This document shows positions 1 to 6,965 of a stretch of DNA of 15,907 nt, one piece after another. How positions within the stretch are numbered: position 1 is the stretch's first letter; every line of letters starts with the position of its first letter. A program made the position numbers and the translations under genes. The DNA lies in NCBI GenBank assembly GCA_945946745.1, contig CAMEWZ010000020.1:1-15907 (forward strand). The letters run 5' to 3'. The notes below the pieces were generated by a model. The model had not been told where the DNA came from. It searched no databases and saw nothing but the letters and a program-made list of their open reading frames with translations. Source of the stretch: an uncultured Clostridia bacterium. GTDB lineage: Bacteria > Bacillota > Clostridia > Oscillospirales > Oscillospiraceae.

Positions 1-376
1 GGTGCATAAGGGCGTTGGCAAAGCCGCCGTCGTTGGTAAACAGCAGCAGCCCCTCAGAATCCATATCCAGCCGCCCAACCGGGTACACCCGCACCCCGCA
101 GTCCGCCACCAGCCGGGCAGCATCCGGACGGCCCTTTTCATCCGATAGGGTCGTTACATAGCCCCGAGGCTTATTCAAAAGGATGTACACCCGGCCTTCC
201 TCCCGGGGAAGGGGCTGGCCGTTGACCCGGATTTCTTCCCTATCCGGGTCGGCGCAGTCTCCCAGCCGGGCAACCGCGCCATCCACCGTAACCAGTCCAT
301 TTTCGATCAGCTCCTCCGCTCTTCGCCGGGATGCCACCCCCCGGGCGGAGAGGATCTTTTGCAGGCGCTCCTTCAT
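1..376 (-). CDS. rluB: 23S rRNA pseudouridine synthase RluB/RsuA family, 3' end cut by window edge
   Basis: Only the first 125 residues are inside the window. Residues 1-48 are an S4 RNA-binding domain (MKERLQKILSARGVASRRRA, then ENGLVTVDG). The catalytic domain begins with LLNKPRGYVTT near residues 66-76 and holds the family signature GRLDMDSEGLL, where D104 is the predicted catalytic aspartate; TNDG follows at 114-117. This family converts a specific uridine of 23S rRNA (RluB) or 16S rRNA (RsuA) to pseudouridine during ribosome assembly. The text TLSDEKGRP and the gene's place at the end of an scpAB-carboxypeptidase cluster, as in Bacillus subtilis, favour RluB. The ATG at 376 follows a GAGGGGAAGG ribosome binding site and lies 23 nt after the carboxypeptidase stop, so it is probably the last or near-last gene of that operon. 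No stop codon is visible; an intact gene would be about 240 residues. Confidence 0.9.
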   Translation of the reverse strand, partial: MKERLQKILSARGVASRRRAEELIENGLVTVDGAVARLGDCADPDREEIRVNGQPLPREEGRVYILLNKPRGYVTTLSDEKGRPDAARLVADCGVRVYPVGRLDMDSEGLLLFTNDGGFANALMH

Positions 377-399
377 GGCCTTCCCCTCTTTCTTTGCCG

Positions 400-1488
400 T
401 TATGATCGTTCAAACAGTTTCTGCCAGAAGTGCTTTTCCGCCTCCGGCGTTTGCTCGATAGTGGCGCCGTAAACCACCGGCACCTTGCCTACTGCTTTTC
501 CTTGAATCAGCACGTAGACGTAACCCGCCTCCGCCCCCTCCACCGCCGGGGCGTAGACAAAGCCCGGGCCGGGCAGGGCCAGCTGGGGCCGCTCCTCCGG
601 GGCCAGGGCATAGTCAAAATCCTCCGCCGCCAGCACTGCAACGCGGCCATTTTTTCCACCGGCCACCGCCAGAGTGCCCACCGTCTGGCCCGCCGTCACA
701 ATTCGCTTTTGGGCATAGCGGGAGAAGCCCTCCTCCAGAAACACGGCGTGGTCATTCCAGTCATCCGGGGCGTTGATGGTGACGGCAATCAGGCGCCGTC
801 CTTCCCGGGTGGCGCTGGACACCAAAATCCGCCCGGCAGCTTTGGTAAAGCCGGTTTTGACACCGTCCGCTCCCTCTACCCGCCACAGTAGCTTATTGTG
901 ATTGGTCAGATACCGCTGCCCCACCTTCACATTTTTGGCGGAAACCGTTTTGTAAAAAATGGGATTTTCCATGGCGTAGGCTGCCAGCACCGCCAGATCC
1001 CGGGCGGTGGAATAATGACCGGGGCTGTCCAGACCATTGGGATTTTCAAAATGCGTCCCGGTCAAGCCCAGAACCCGGGCCTTGTCGTTCATCCGCTCCG
1101 CGAAGCCCTCCACCGTGCCGCCGCAGTAAATGGCCAGCGCCACGGCGGCGTCATTTCCGGAGGACAGCATCAGCCCATACAGCAGCTCTTGTAAGGTCAA
1201 GACCTCCCCCTCCCGCAAATACATGGAGGAGCCTTCGATGCCCACCGCCTCTTTGGGGATGCGCATCCGATCCAGCACGTTGCACTGCTCGCAGACGATC
1301 AGTGCCGTCATAATCTTGGTGGTGCTGGCGATCAAGCTGCGGTCATTAGGCTGCTTTTCATAGAGTACCCGGCCGCTGACCGCGTCCAGCACATATGCCT
1401 TCTGGGCGGACACCCCTTGAGCAGGCAGCGGCAAAAGCACAACGGCGGCCAGCAATGCAGCCGCCGTTGTGGCAAACAGTCGTTTCAT
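400..1488 (-). CDS. D-alanyl-D-alanine carboxypeptidase (S11 family, DacF/PBP5-like)
   Basis: A 362-residue serine DD-carboxypeptidase that trims the terminal D-Ala from peptidoglycan pentapeptides outside the membrane. A signal peptide is clear (MKRLFATT, then a hydrophobic stretch to about residue 28). All three active-site motifs are present: STTK at 55-58 (nucleophile S55, base K58), SGN at 110-112 and KTG at 211-213. A PBP5-type C-terminal beta domain follows from about residue 255. The end, AEKHFWQKLFERS, could be a short amphipathic membrane anchor. The ATG at 1488 is chosen because GTGAGG sits 5 nt upstream; a GTG at 1497 in the same frame overlaps that ribosome binding site and is less likely. 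In B. subtilis the scpAB neighbourhood holds dacB, a sporulation carboxypeptidase, so a role in spore cortex or sporulating-cell wall is plausible; the exact paralogue cannot be settled, so no symbol is given. Confidence 0.92.
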   Translation of the reverse strand: MKRLFATTAAALLAAVVLLPLPAQGVSAQKAYVLDAVSGRVLYEKQPNDRSLIASTTKIMTALIVCEQCNVLDRMRIPKEAVGIEGSSMYLREGEVLTLQELLYGLMLSSGNDAAVALAIYCGGTVEGFAERMNDKARVLGLTGTHFENPNGLDSPGHYSTARDLAVLAAYAMENPIFYKTVSAKNVKVGQRYLTNHNKLLWRVEGADGVKTGFTKAAGRILVSSATREGRRLIAVTINAPDDWNDHAVFLEEGFSRYAQKRIVTAGQTVGTLAVAGGKNGRVAVLAAEDFDYALAPEERPQLALPGPGFVYAPAVEGAEAGYVYVLIQGKAVGKVPVVYGATIEQTPEAEKHFWQKLFERS

Positions 1489-1504
1489 ATTCCTCACCCG
1501 GGGA

Positions 1505-1534
1505 TAGTCTGCCCAAGCGTGAAGGAATTATTCC
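1505..1534 (-). promoter_or_regulatory. Tentative sporulation-sigma (F/G-like) promoter before the carboxypeptidase
   Basis: On the minus strand GGAATA (1534-1529) is followed after 17 nt by CAGACTA (1511-1505). This resembles the forespore sigma-G/sigma-F consensus (TGAATA, CATACTA) better than a sigma-A promoter. A start about 7 nt downstream would leave a leader of only about 10 nt that begins at the ribosome binding site, which weakens the case. Confidence 0.28.
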
Positions 1535-1600
1535 CGTGTGGAGTTTGGAGTGAGGCGTTACCATCAATTTCATTCAACTCCTAACTCCACACTCCTCACT
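1535..1600. repeat. Inverted heptamer-array element, copy 1 (between ytfJ and the carboxypeptidase)
   Basis: The arms GTGTGGAGTTTGGAGT (1536-1551) and ACTCCTAACTCCACAC (1577-1592) pair over 16 nt with one mismatch. On the minus strand the right arm reads as four consecutive 7-nt units, each starting AGT: AGTGAGG at 1600-1594, AGTGTGG at 1593-1587, then units at 1586-1580 and 1579-1573. After a spacer of about 17 nt the partner units end in ACT (1555-1549 and 1548-1542). The array starts immediately after the ytfJ stop codon. It has no T-run on either side, so it is not a classical terminator. The same architecture recurs at 7574-7629. Confidence 0.75.
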
Positions 1601-1981
1601 TCATTTCCCTTCCTTTTTCGCGTCCAGGAAAGCGGTGAGCTTTTCCAGGGTGTCGGGCATCATTTCCACAATCCGGTCTGCGGTGGAGTTGGCAGGCTCC
1701 GGCACGGACATCATCCGCACATTGCCGTCCTTCACAACCAAAAAGCACAGCGGGGTTACCTTCACGCCGCCGCCGACTCCGCCGCCAAAGGGATTTTCGC
1801 CGCCTTTGTTGTTGACAAAATCGGATCCGCCGCCGCCAAAGCCCACGCTGACCCGGGAGACCGGGATAATGGTCACACCGTCAGGTGTGGTGATGGGATC
1901 GCCAATGACGGAATTCACATCCACCATCTCACGGATTTTCTGAATGGTCGCTTCCAACATGTTGGGTAGTTTTTGGTTCAT
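1601..1981 (-). CDS. ytfJ: GerW family sporulation protein YtfJ
   Basis: A 126-residue protein of the GerW/YtfJ family, a spore protein needed for normal germination in Bacillus. The diagnostic core is visible: IREMVDVNSVIGDPITTPDG (about 17-36), then IPVSRVSVGFGGGGSDF, a glycine-rich segment (NPFGGGVGGGV) and KVTPLCFLVV. The region after the N-terminal helix is predicted to be mostly beta strand. The ATG at 1981 (MNQKLPNML) is preferred over a GTG at 1990: AAGGCGG lies about 8 nt upstream of the ATG, and the family normally has about 20 residues before VDVN. With this start the gene overlaps the end of the DUF2953 gene by 53 nt. The pairing DUF2953-ytfJ matches ytfI-ytfJ in B. subtilis, which supports both calls. 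It implies that the host makes endospores. Confidence 0.93.
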   Translation of the reverse strand: MNQKLPNMLEATIQKIREMVDVNSVIGDPITTPDGVTIIPVSRVSVGFGGGGSDFVNNKGGENPFGGGVGGGVKVTPLCFLVVKDGNVRMMSVPEPANSTADRIVEMMPDTLEKLTAFLDAKKEGK

Positions 1982-2621
1982 TTTCAGCACCGCCTTTTCG
2001 TTTCTTCTGTATGTTTTGGAATTCTTTCAGTGCCCGAACCCCATAGACCGCCGCCAGAGACAGCAGCCGGCCCAGGGAGATGGTCACATCCATTCGAGCA
2101 ATGACCATGGGTTCGGAAGCGGTAAAATCACATTCCACTTCCACATCCCGTTTTTTGATTCGAAACAGACGCTCCAATTGGGGCATTAAGTTTCCCACCG
2201 CCGCCCAGGTTCTGCCGTAATTCATAGCCAGGTCACAGGGATCAGAGGCTGCCAGCAGCAACCGCAGATACAGGTTGTCCACCCGAAGCTTCCTGCGAAA
2301 GTCCCCCAAAAAGTCCAGGGCAATCCGAACCAGGGGCAAAAAATCCACCAGAGTGCCGCCTTTTTTCCCGGACACCTCCTCCGGATTCGGCGCGGGCGGC
2401 TTTGGGGGCTGTGGCTGGGGCTGTTCCGGCTCCTCCGGTTCGGAGGGGGATTCCGCTTTGGGCGGTTTTTTCGTCTGTTTTTTCCCTCTGGGGAATACCG
2501 TCAGCTTCACCGGCCCCAGGATCAGCCGCACCAACGGCCCCCCGGAATCGTACCGAAGCCGGACACCCAGAGGCAGCGCCGCCAGAGCGGTAATCACCGC
2601 CAGGACAATCAGCCAACCCAT
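1929..2621 (-). CDS. DUF2953 membrane-anchored protein (YtfI-like)
   Basis: A 230-residue protein of unknown biochemical function. Residues 2-24 (GWLIVLAVITALAALPLGVR) form one N-terminal membrane segment or uncleaved anchor. A charged and proline-rich linker follows at about 48-85 (KKQTKKPPKAE, EEPEQPQPQPPKPPAP), then a conserved C-terminal domain with LYLRLLLAASDPCDLAMNYG and DVTISLGRLL. That C-terminal pattern and the adjacent ytfJ identify DUF2953, known as ytfI next to ytfJ in B. subtilis and thought to act in sporulation. The ATG at 2621 shares its A with the TGA of scpB (TGATG), with GGAGGG upstream, so translation is coupled to scpB. The last 53 nt overlap the start of ytfJ in another frame. 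The linker is low in complexity and probably varies between relatives. Confidence 0.82.
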   Translation of the reverse strand: MGWLIVLAVITALAALPLGVRLRYDSGGPLVRLILGPVKLTVFPRGKKQTKKPPKAESPSEPEEPEQPQPQPPKPPAPNPEEVSGKKGGTLVDFLPLVRIALDFLGDFRRKLRVDNLYLRLLLAASDPCDLAMNYGRTWAAVGNLMPQLERLFRIKKRDVEVECDFTASEPMVIARMDVTISLGRLLSLAAVYGVRALKEFQNIQKKRKGGAENEPKTTQHVGSDHSENP

Positions 2622-3187
2622 CAGGTTCCCTCCGCCGCCGGCTGCTCCTGGGGCAGCTCGATGGGCTCGCCAAAGGTGATCTTTTCAATGGGTGGCAGCT
2701 CCTCCAGACTGCCGAGTCCAAAGGTGCGCAAAAAATCCGGTGTCGTCCGGTACTGGATGGGCCGTCCGGGAACGTTCAAGCGGCCCGCTTCCTCAATCAA
2801 CTTTTTATTCAGCAGCGCCGCCACGGAATAGGCGCTGTCCACGCCGCGAATCTGCTCCACCATGGCTTTCGTGGCTGGCTGATAGTAGGCAATGATGGTC
2901 AGCGTTTCCAGCTGAGAAGCGGAAAGCTTGGGCGGCTTTCGGGTTTCCAGCGCCTTGGTTACGAAATCCGCCATTTCCCCGGAGGATACCATCTGATAGC
3001 CCTTTTCTAGCTTGAGAATCCGGATACCCCGGCGCTGGAAGGCATAGTCATCCATCAGCGCATCCGCAGCCTTTTCCACCTCTGATGGGTCAGTCTCTGT
3101 TGCAAAGGACAACCGCTGAATATCGATCCGCTCGCCCGCGGCAAAGAGAATGGCCTCAATGGCCCGCCGCAGCTGTTCTTCCTCCAT
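2621..3187 (-). CDS. scpB: Segregation and condensation protein ScpB
   Basis: A 188-residue winged-helix kleisin partner that dimerises and binds ScpA in the Smc-ScpAB condensin, which compacts and segregates newly replicated origins. The typical ScpB features run in order: an N-terminal helix EEEQLRRAIEAILFAAGERI, a first winged helix with RGIRILKLEKGYQMVSS, and a second with KLSASQLETLTIIAYYQPATKAMVEQIRGVDS (about 87-118). The end FGLGSLEELPPI is the usual C-terminal signature. The start at 3187 overlaps the scpA stop by one base (TAATG), and the stop overlaps the DUF2953 start (TGATG), so all three are probably translated in a coupled way. Confidence 0.96.
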   Translation of the reverse strand: MEEEQLRRAIEAILFAAGERIDIQRLSFATETDPSEVEKAADALMDDYAFQRRGIRILKLEKGYQMVSSGEMADFVTKALETRKPPKLSASQLETLTIIAYYQPATKAMVEQIRGVDSAYSVAALLNKKLIEEAGRLNVPGRPIQYRTTPDFLRTFGLGSLEELPPIEKITFGEPIELPQEQPAAEGT

Positions 3188-3978
3188 TAGGTCATCGCCT
3201 TCCTTTCTTCCTCGTCCAGGAGCCGGACGTTGGGATTATCGCCGTTGATATCGTCCTCCAGGGTCACCGCGTTGTTTTTGCACAAATCCAAAATGGCAAG
3301 AAATGTGGCCACCACCTCGGAGCGGGTTTTATTGCCCCGGAACAGATTTTTCAGCCGCTCCACCCCTCGCAGCAGAAGCTGGCGCAGCACCTCTCCGGTT
3401 TTCCGGCCGATGGGATAGGGTTCCTTACCCACGATGCCCCGGAAATTGGCGGTGGGCGGCGGCAGCTGCCGGGCGCTGCGCTCGGCAATGGTATCCAAGG
3501 CCCGCAGCAGATCCGCCACATCGTGCTGATAGCGGTAGCCCTGCTCCCGGCGCAACGGCTCCGGATTTTTGGTAAACAGGCACCGGCCAATCTCGTTTCG
3601 CGGCTCCAGCGCGGTTACGGCCAAGCGAATTTGCTCCATGGCCTCCTTGCGCTTGCGCTCGACAAGAGACTGGCGCAGCAAGTCCAGCTCACTCTCCGCC
3701 TCCGCCGCTTCCGCGGCGGACAGGAGCATTTTGGTCTTAATCAGCATCAAGTGGGAGGCCATGGTGATGAATTCACTGGCCACCTCCATGTCCATCCGCT
3801 TCCTTTCCTCCAGATACGCCAGATACTGCTCCAGAATCGCGGTGATGGACACATCCTGAATCTCGATTTTATTTTTACTCAGCAGTTCAAAAATAACATC
3901 CAGCTGGCCTTCAAAATCCTCCAGTGTTTCGCTTCTGGTATGGACGATGCCCTCCAGACGGTATTGCGGTTCTCCCAT
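3187..3978 (-). CDS. scpA: Segregation and condensation protein ScpA (kleisin)
   Basis: A 263-residue kleisin that bridges the Smc heads and binds ScpB in the bacterial condensin. The N-terminal family motif is present in the form LEDFEGQLDVIFELLSKNKI (residues 19-38), where most Firmicutes have FEGPLDLLLHLI; the P-to-Q change looks like a lineage variant. EVASEFITMASHLMLIKTKMLL (about 65-86) is the conserved helix before the acidic linker, and the C-terminal winged helix ends with SEVVATFLAILDLCKNNAVTL. The ATG at 3978 has only a modest AAAGGG ribosome binding site. It is the first gene of the minus-strand operon, with a promoter at 4033-4061 and a leader of about 50 nt. Confidence 0.95.
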   Translation of the reverse strand: MGEPQYRLEGIVHTRSETLEDFEGQLDVIFELLSKNKIEIQDVSITAILEQYLAYLEERKRMDMEVASEFITMASHLMLIKTKMLLSAAEAAEAESELDLLRQSLVERKRKEAMEQIRLAVTALEPRNEIGRCLFTKNPEPLRREQGYRYQHDVADLLRALDTIAERSARQLPPPTANFRGIVGKEPYPIGRKTGEVLRQLLLRGVERLKNLFRGNKTRSEVVATFLAILDLCKNNAVTLEDDINGDNPNVRLLDEEERKAMT

Positions 3979-4032
3979 AACGGCCCTTTCCGATTGACGC
4001 GCACTTTACGCAAACTTTCCAATTTAGCAGTT

Positions 4033-4061
4033 ATTATACCATTGATTTTCCCCGGACGCAA
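4033..4061 (-). promoter_or_regulatory. Sigma-A promoter for the scpA operon
   Basis: On the minus strand TTGCGT (4061-4056) and a perfect TATAAT (4038-4033) are 17 nt apart. Transcription would start near 4026, about 48 nt before the scpA ATG. The -35 matches the consensus at only three positions, but the -10 is complete and no other gene lies in this gap. Confidence 0.7.
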
Positions 4062-4098
4062 GCATTTCGGAAAAATTTACGGTTTCCATCAGAAATTA

Positions 4099-4127
4099 TT
4101 GCTTTTTTCGATAGGCTGTGTTATGAT
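4099..4127 (+). promoter_or_regulatory. Sigma-A promoter for the small membrane protein gene
   Basis: TTGCTT (4099-4104), a 17-nt spacer and TATGAT (4122-4127) precede the GTG start at 4161. The promoter is divergent from the scpA promoter. The two start regions are roughly 110 nt apart and the two -35 elements are less than 40 nt apart. Confidence 0.65.
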
Positions 4128-4160
4128 AACCACAAGAGATAATTCCTGGAGGGATGAGAA

Positions 4161-4457
4161 GTGGCAAAACGTAGTCGTAACCGGTATCGGGAAATGGAAA
4201 GCCTCATGACCAAGATCATTTTGGGCGATGCACTGGTGTTCGTTCTGTATCTGCTCTGTGCCGGTTTTGGGTGGAGTATTCTGAAGGTCATTACCGCCAT
4301 TATCGCCATTTTTGGTTCCCTTTTATGCGTCGGCTGGCTGTACTTGACCGGTGAATTTTCCCGCAGACGGAGCCTGTGGATGGTCACGGCGTTTATCTGT
4401 ATCATCATCTGCGTGGCGGTGTCCCTGCTGCTGAACTACCCCTGCCCCGCGGCGTAA
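4161..4457 (+). CDS. Small three-helix membrane protein, function unknown
   Basis: A 98-residue protein of no recognised family. A basic N-terminus (MAKRSRNRYREME) is followed by three hydrophobic segments at about 19-41, 43-63 and 72-92. Short basic or polar loops (TGEFSRRRSL) separate the last two, and the C-terminus is PCPAA. By the positive-inside rule the N-terminus should be cytoplasmic. The GTG start at 4161 is chosen because GGAGGG lies 7 nt upstream; the ATG at 4154 runs into a stop after six codons. It has its own promoter and a terminator 13 nt after its stop, so it is a single-gene unit. Nothing in the sequence indicates a function; clean signals and consistent hydrophobicity argue that it is a real gene. 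Confidence 0.78.
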   Translation: MAKRSRNRYREMESLMTKIILGDALVFVLYLLCAGFGWSILKVITAIIAIFGSLLCVGWLYLTGEFSRRRSLWMVTAFICIIICVAVSLLLNYPCPAA

Positions 4458-4470
4458 CCAAACAGAAAAT

Positions 4471-4501
4471 GGAGACGGTTGGCGAGACCGTCTCCTTTTT
4501 T
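4471..4501 (+). terminator. Rho-independent terminator after the small membrane protein gene
   Basis: GGAGACGGT (4471-4479) pairs perfectly with ACCGTCTCC (4487-4495) around a 7-nt loop and is followed by a run of T residues (4496-4501). On the minus strand the hairpin is followed only by CATTTTCTG, so it could also weakly stop the converging feo operon. Confidence 0.9.
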
Positions 4502-4503
4502 AT

Positions 4504-4568
4504 GGCAGCACCGCATCATGGGGCAAAAGATCCGCCGAAGCCCGCAGTGCCCACCCAGCGGTGTTGCC
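4504..4568. other. Folded spacer between the converging genes
   Basis: GGCAGCACCGC (4504-4514) pairs with GCGGTGTTGCC (4558-4568) with a single wobble, and inside it GGGCA (4521-4525) can pair with TGCCC (4548-4552). The whole gap after the FeoB-associated gene can thus form one branched stem. No T-run follows on the minus strand, so it is more likely a 3'-end mRNA structure for the feo transcript than a terminator in its own right. Confidence 0.4.
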
Positions 4569-4739
4569 TTATTGCGTTTCTTTGCCGCAGGCGCTGGCGC
4601 AGCCCTTACACCCGGCACAGCCGCAGCAGTGTCCTTTCTTTTGATTCCGGCGCAGTCCGGCAAGGATTGCCGCCACAATCACGCCCAGCGCCAGCAGCAC
4701 CAGAATGTCTCCAAAATACATTTCAATCCATTGAAGCAT
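4569..4739 (-). CDS. FeoB-associated Cys-rich membrane protein
   Basis: A 56-residue peptide with one membrane helix (about 11-29, DILVLLALGVIVAAILAGL), a basic stop-transfer segment (RRNQKK) and a cysteine-rich tail with Cys at 38, 39, 41, 44, 47 and 51. This layout is that of the FeoB-associated Cys-rich membrane protein family, which sits downstream of feoB in many Firmicutes and is thought to act with the ferrous iron channel, possibly by handling iron at the membrane face. The ATG at 4739 is chosen because AAGGAG lies 8 nt upstream; an in-frame ATG at 4772 would overlap feoB and has no better signal. It starts 22 nt after the feoB stop, so it is the last gene of the feo operon. Confidence 0.88.
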   Translation of the reverse strand: MLQWIEMYFGDILVLLALGVIVAAILAGLRRNQKKGHCCGCAGCKGCASACGKETQ

Positions 4740-4761
4740 TGTATCATCTCCTTTTTCCGTA

Positions 4762-6933
4762 TCATACCCCAATCTTCACCAGGGTGTCGGCGTACTTATT
4801 TTTGCGAACCACCAGGTAGACAAGTCCTGCCAGCACCGCGGCAGCCGCCACTGTAAAGATGCTGAAGGTCGCTTCCCCGGTCATGAGGCCGCCGAACTGA
4901 TAGACGATCAAGGAAATGGCATAGGCAAAGCCGCACATGTAGGCGATGGTCGCCACCGTCCATTTGGTATCGTTCATCTCCCGCTTGATGGCGCCGATGG
5001 CCGCAAAGCAAGGAGCGCAGAGCAGGTTGAAGACCATAAAGCTGTACGCCCGGACAGGGCCAAAATCCGCGGCGATCATGGCCCATATTTCATCACCGGT
5101 CTCACTAAGCTCTCCGGCATAGTGGTAAAGCGTCCCAAAGGTCATCACCACCTGCTCCTTGGCAATCAGTCCTGTTGCCGTGGCGACGGCCGCTTTCCAG
5201 GCCATGTCGCCCATCCAGCCCAGGGGATAGAAAATCCAGGCAATGGCCTTCCCCAGTCCGGCCAGCAAAGACACATTGTTATCCTCCACCGCCTGGAACA
5301 CCCCGTCCACAACGCCATAGCTTTGCAGGAACCACAGCACAATGGAGCTAAGCAGCACAATGGTGGCCGCCCGTTTCACAAAATCCCAGCCCCGTTCTCC
5401 CGTGGAGCGCAGCACATTCCGGGGAGACGGCAGATGGTAGGCAGGTAGCTCCATAACAAAGGGCGCGGGCTTTCCCGCCAGGGACTGGAACTTCTTCAAA
5501 ATCACGCCGGAAATCACCACTGCCGCCACGCCGATGAAGAACGCGGAGGTGGCAACCAACGGAGAATTGCCAAACACCGCTCCCGCGAACAGGCCAATAA
5601 TGGGCATTTTCGCGCCGCAGGGAATGAAGCCTGTGGTCATCACCGTAATCTTCCGATCCCGCTCCTGCTCGATGGTACGGGAGGCCAGAATCCCGGGTAC
5701 GCCGCAGCCTGTGGCTACCAGCATGGGAATGATGGACTTGCCGGACAGGCCGAATTTGCGCAACAGCCTGTCCATAATGAAGGCCACCCGGGACATATAG
5801 CCCACATCCTCCAAAATCGCCAGCAGGAAGGACAGTACCAGAATCTGGGGCACAAACCCCAGCACCGCGCCGACGCCCGCCACAATACCGTCCAGAATCA
5901 AATCATGCAGCCAGTCGCTGACGCATAGGGCAGACAGAATCCCCTCCAGCAAACCAGGAACCCACTGGCCAAACAGCACGTCATTGGCCCAATCGGTGGC
6001 TATGGTGCCGATGGAGAAGGGAAAGCTGCCCATGGCAATGGCGTACATGAAGAACATGACACAGGCAAAAATCGGCAGGGCCAGAATCCGGTTTGTCACG
6101 ATCTGGTCGATTCTGTCGGACAGCTTCATTGCGTGGAGGGAGGCCTTGCGGTTGACCGCCTTCCCCACCACCTGGCCGATATAGGTATAACGCTGGTCGG
6201 CAATGATGGATTCCGCGTCATCGTCCATTTCCCACTCACAGTCCTGGATGTGTTTTTCCAAATGGGCCAGCAAAACGCTGTCCAGCTTCAGTTCCCTGCG
6301 TACCCGTTCGTCCCGCTCAAACAGCTTGATGGCGTACCAGCGCAGATAATTGCCGTCCACTCTTCCCTCGATAGACTCCTCAATGTGGGCCAGAGCGTGC
6401 TCCACGCTGCCGTTGAACACATGGGGCCGATCACCGTGGGTATGGTTTTTCGCCAACGTCACCGCCTGCTCCGCCGCCTCCTGGCAGCCCAGCTGTTTCA
6501 AGGCGCTGATCTCCACACAGGGGCACCCCAGGCCACGGCTCAGCTTGTCCAAATCGATGGTATCCCCGTTTTTCCGAACCAAATCGATCATGTTCACCGC
6601 GACCACCACCGGATGCCCTAGTTCCATCAGCTGGGTCGTCAAGTAGAGGTTCCGCTCGATATTGGTTCCGTCCACAATATTTAAAATGGCGTCGGGATGC
6701 TCGCTGACTAAGTACCGCCGGGTGACAACCTCCTCCGGAGAATAGGGTGACAAGGAGTAAATGCCGGGCAAATCCTGGAGAATCACATCCGGATGGCCCT
6801 TCAAGGCGCCTTCTTTCTTTTCCACTGTGACCCCGGGCCAGTTACCCACATACTGGTTGGAGCCGGTCAGAATATTGAACAATGTGGTTTTGCCGCAATT
6901 GGGATTGCCGGCAAGGGCGATTTTCAAGTGCAT
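4762..6933 (-). CDS. feoB: Ferrous iron transport protein B
   Basis: A 723-residue GTP-dependent Fe(II) uptake protein of the inner membrane. The N-terminal G domain has G1 GNPNCGKT (9-16), G3 DLPG (54-57), G4 NMID (114-117) and G5 ISA (142-144). A helical GDI-like region follows (about 175-265), and the membrane part has two Gate motifs carrying the conserved cysteines (LVATGCGVPG and GFIPCGAKMPI). Length is normal for clostridial FeoB. The ATG at 6933 follows AAAGGAT 9 nt upstream. The gene lies 32 nt after feoA, and a TTAGC-N4-GCTAA palindrome occupies that gap. The C-terminus ends shortly after the last helix, without the long cytosolic tail seen in enteric FeoB. Confidence 0.97.
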   Translation of the reverse strand: MHLKIALAGNPNCGKTTLFNILTGSNQYVGNWPGVTVEKKEGALKGHPDVILQDLPGIYSLSPYSPEEVVTRRYLVSEHPDAILNIVDGTNIERNLYLTTQLMELGHPVVVAVNMIDLVRKNGDTIDLDKLSRGLGCPCVEISALKQLGCQEAAEQAVTLAKNHTHGDRPHVFNGSVEHALAHIEESIEGRVDGNYLRWYAIKLFERDERVRRELKLDSVLLAHLEKHIQDCEWEMDDDAESIIADQRYTYIGQVVGKAVNRKASLHAMKLSDRIDQIVTNRILALPIFACVMFFMYAIAMGSFPFSIGTIATDWANDVLFGQWVPGLLEGILSALCVSDWLHDLILDGIVAGVGAVLGFVPQILVLSFLLAILEDVGYMSRVAFIMDRLLRKFGLSGKSIIPMLVATGCGVPGILASRTIEQERDRKITVMTTGFIPCGAKMPIIGLFAGAVFGNSPLVATSAFFIGVAAVVISGVILKKFQSLAGKPAPFVMELPAYHLPSPRNVLRSTGERGWDFVKRAATIVLLSSIVLWFLQSYGVVDGVFQAVEDNNVSLLAGLGKAIAWIFYPLGWMGDMAWKAAVATATGLIAKEQVVMTFGTLYHYAGELSETGDEIWAMIAADFGPVRAYSFMVFNLLCAPCFAAIGAIKREMNDTKWTVATIAYMCGFAYAISLIVYQFGGLMTGEATFSIFTVAAAAVLAGLVYLVVRKNKYADTLVKIGV

Positions 6934-6951
6934 CGTTTTAATCCTTTCTGA

Positions 6952-6965
6952 TTAGCGTTTGCTAA
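6952..6965. promoter_or_regulatory. Palindromic operator-like site 3 (feoA-feoB gap)
   Basis: TTAGCGTTTGCTAA is a perfect TTAGC-N4-GCTAA inverted repeat that ends one base before the feoA stop codon and lies 18 nt upstream of the feoB start. It matches the sites at 7223-7238 and 7296-7309. Confidence 0.6.

Noticed and set aside
1358..1573. 71-residue minus-strand frame over the start of the carboxypeptidase gene
   Set aside because: It covers the signal-peptide region in another frame and the repeat upstream; there is no ribosome binding site and no conserved feature.
3085..4209. 374-residue plus-strand open frame opposite scpA and scpB
   Set aside because: The minus strand encodes clear ScpA and ScpB with coupled starts; the plus frame also crosses the scpA promoter and has no family features.
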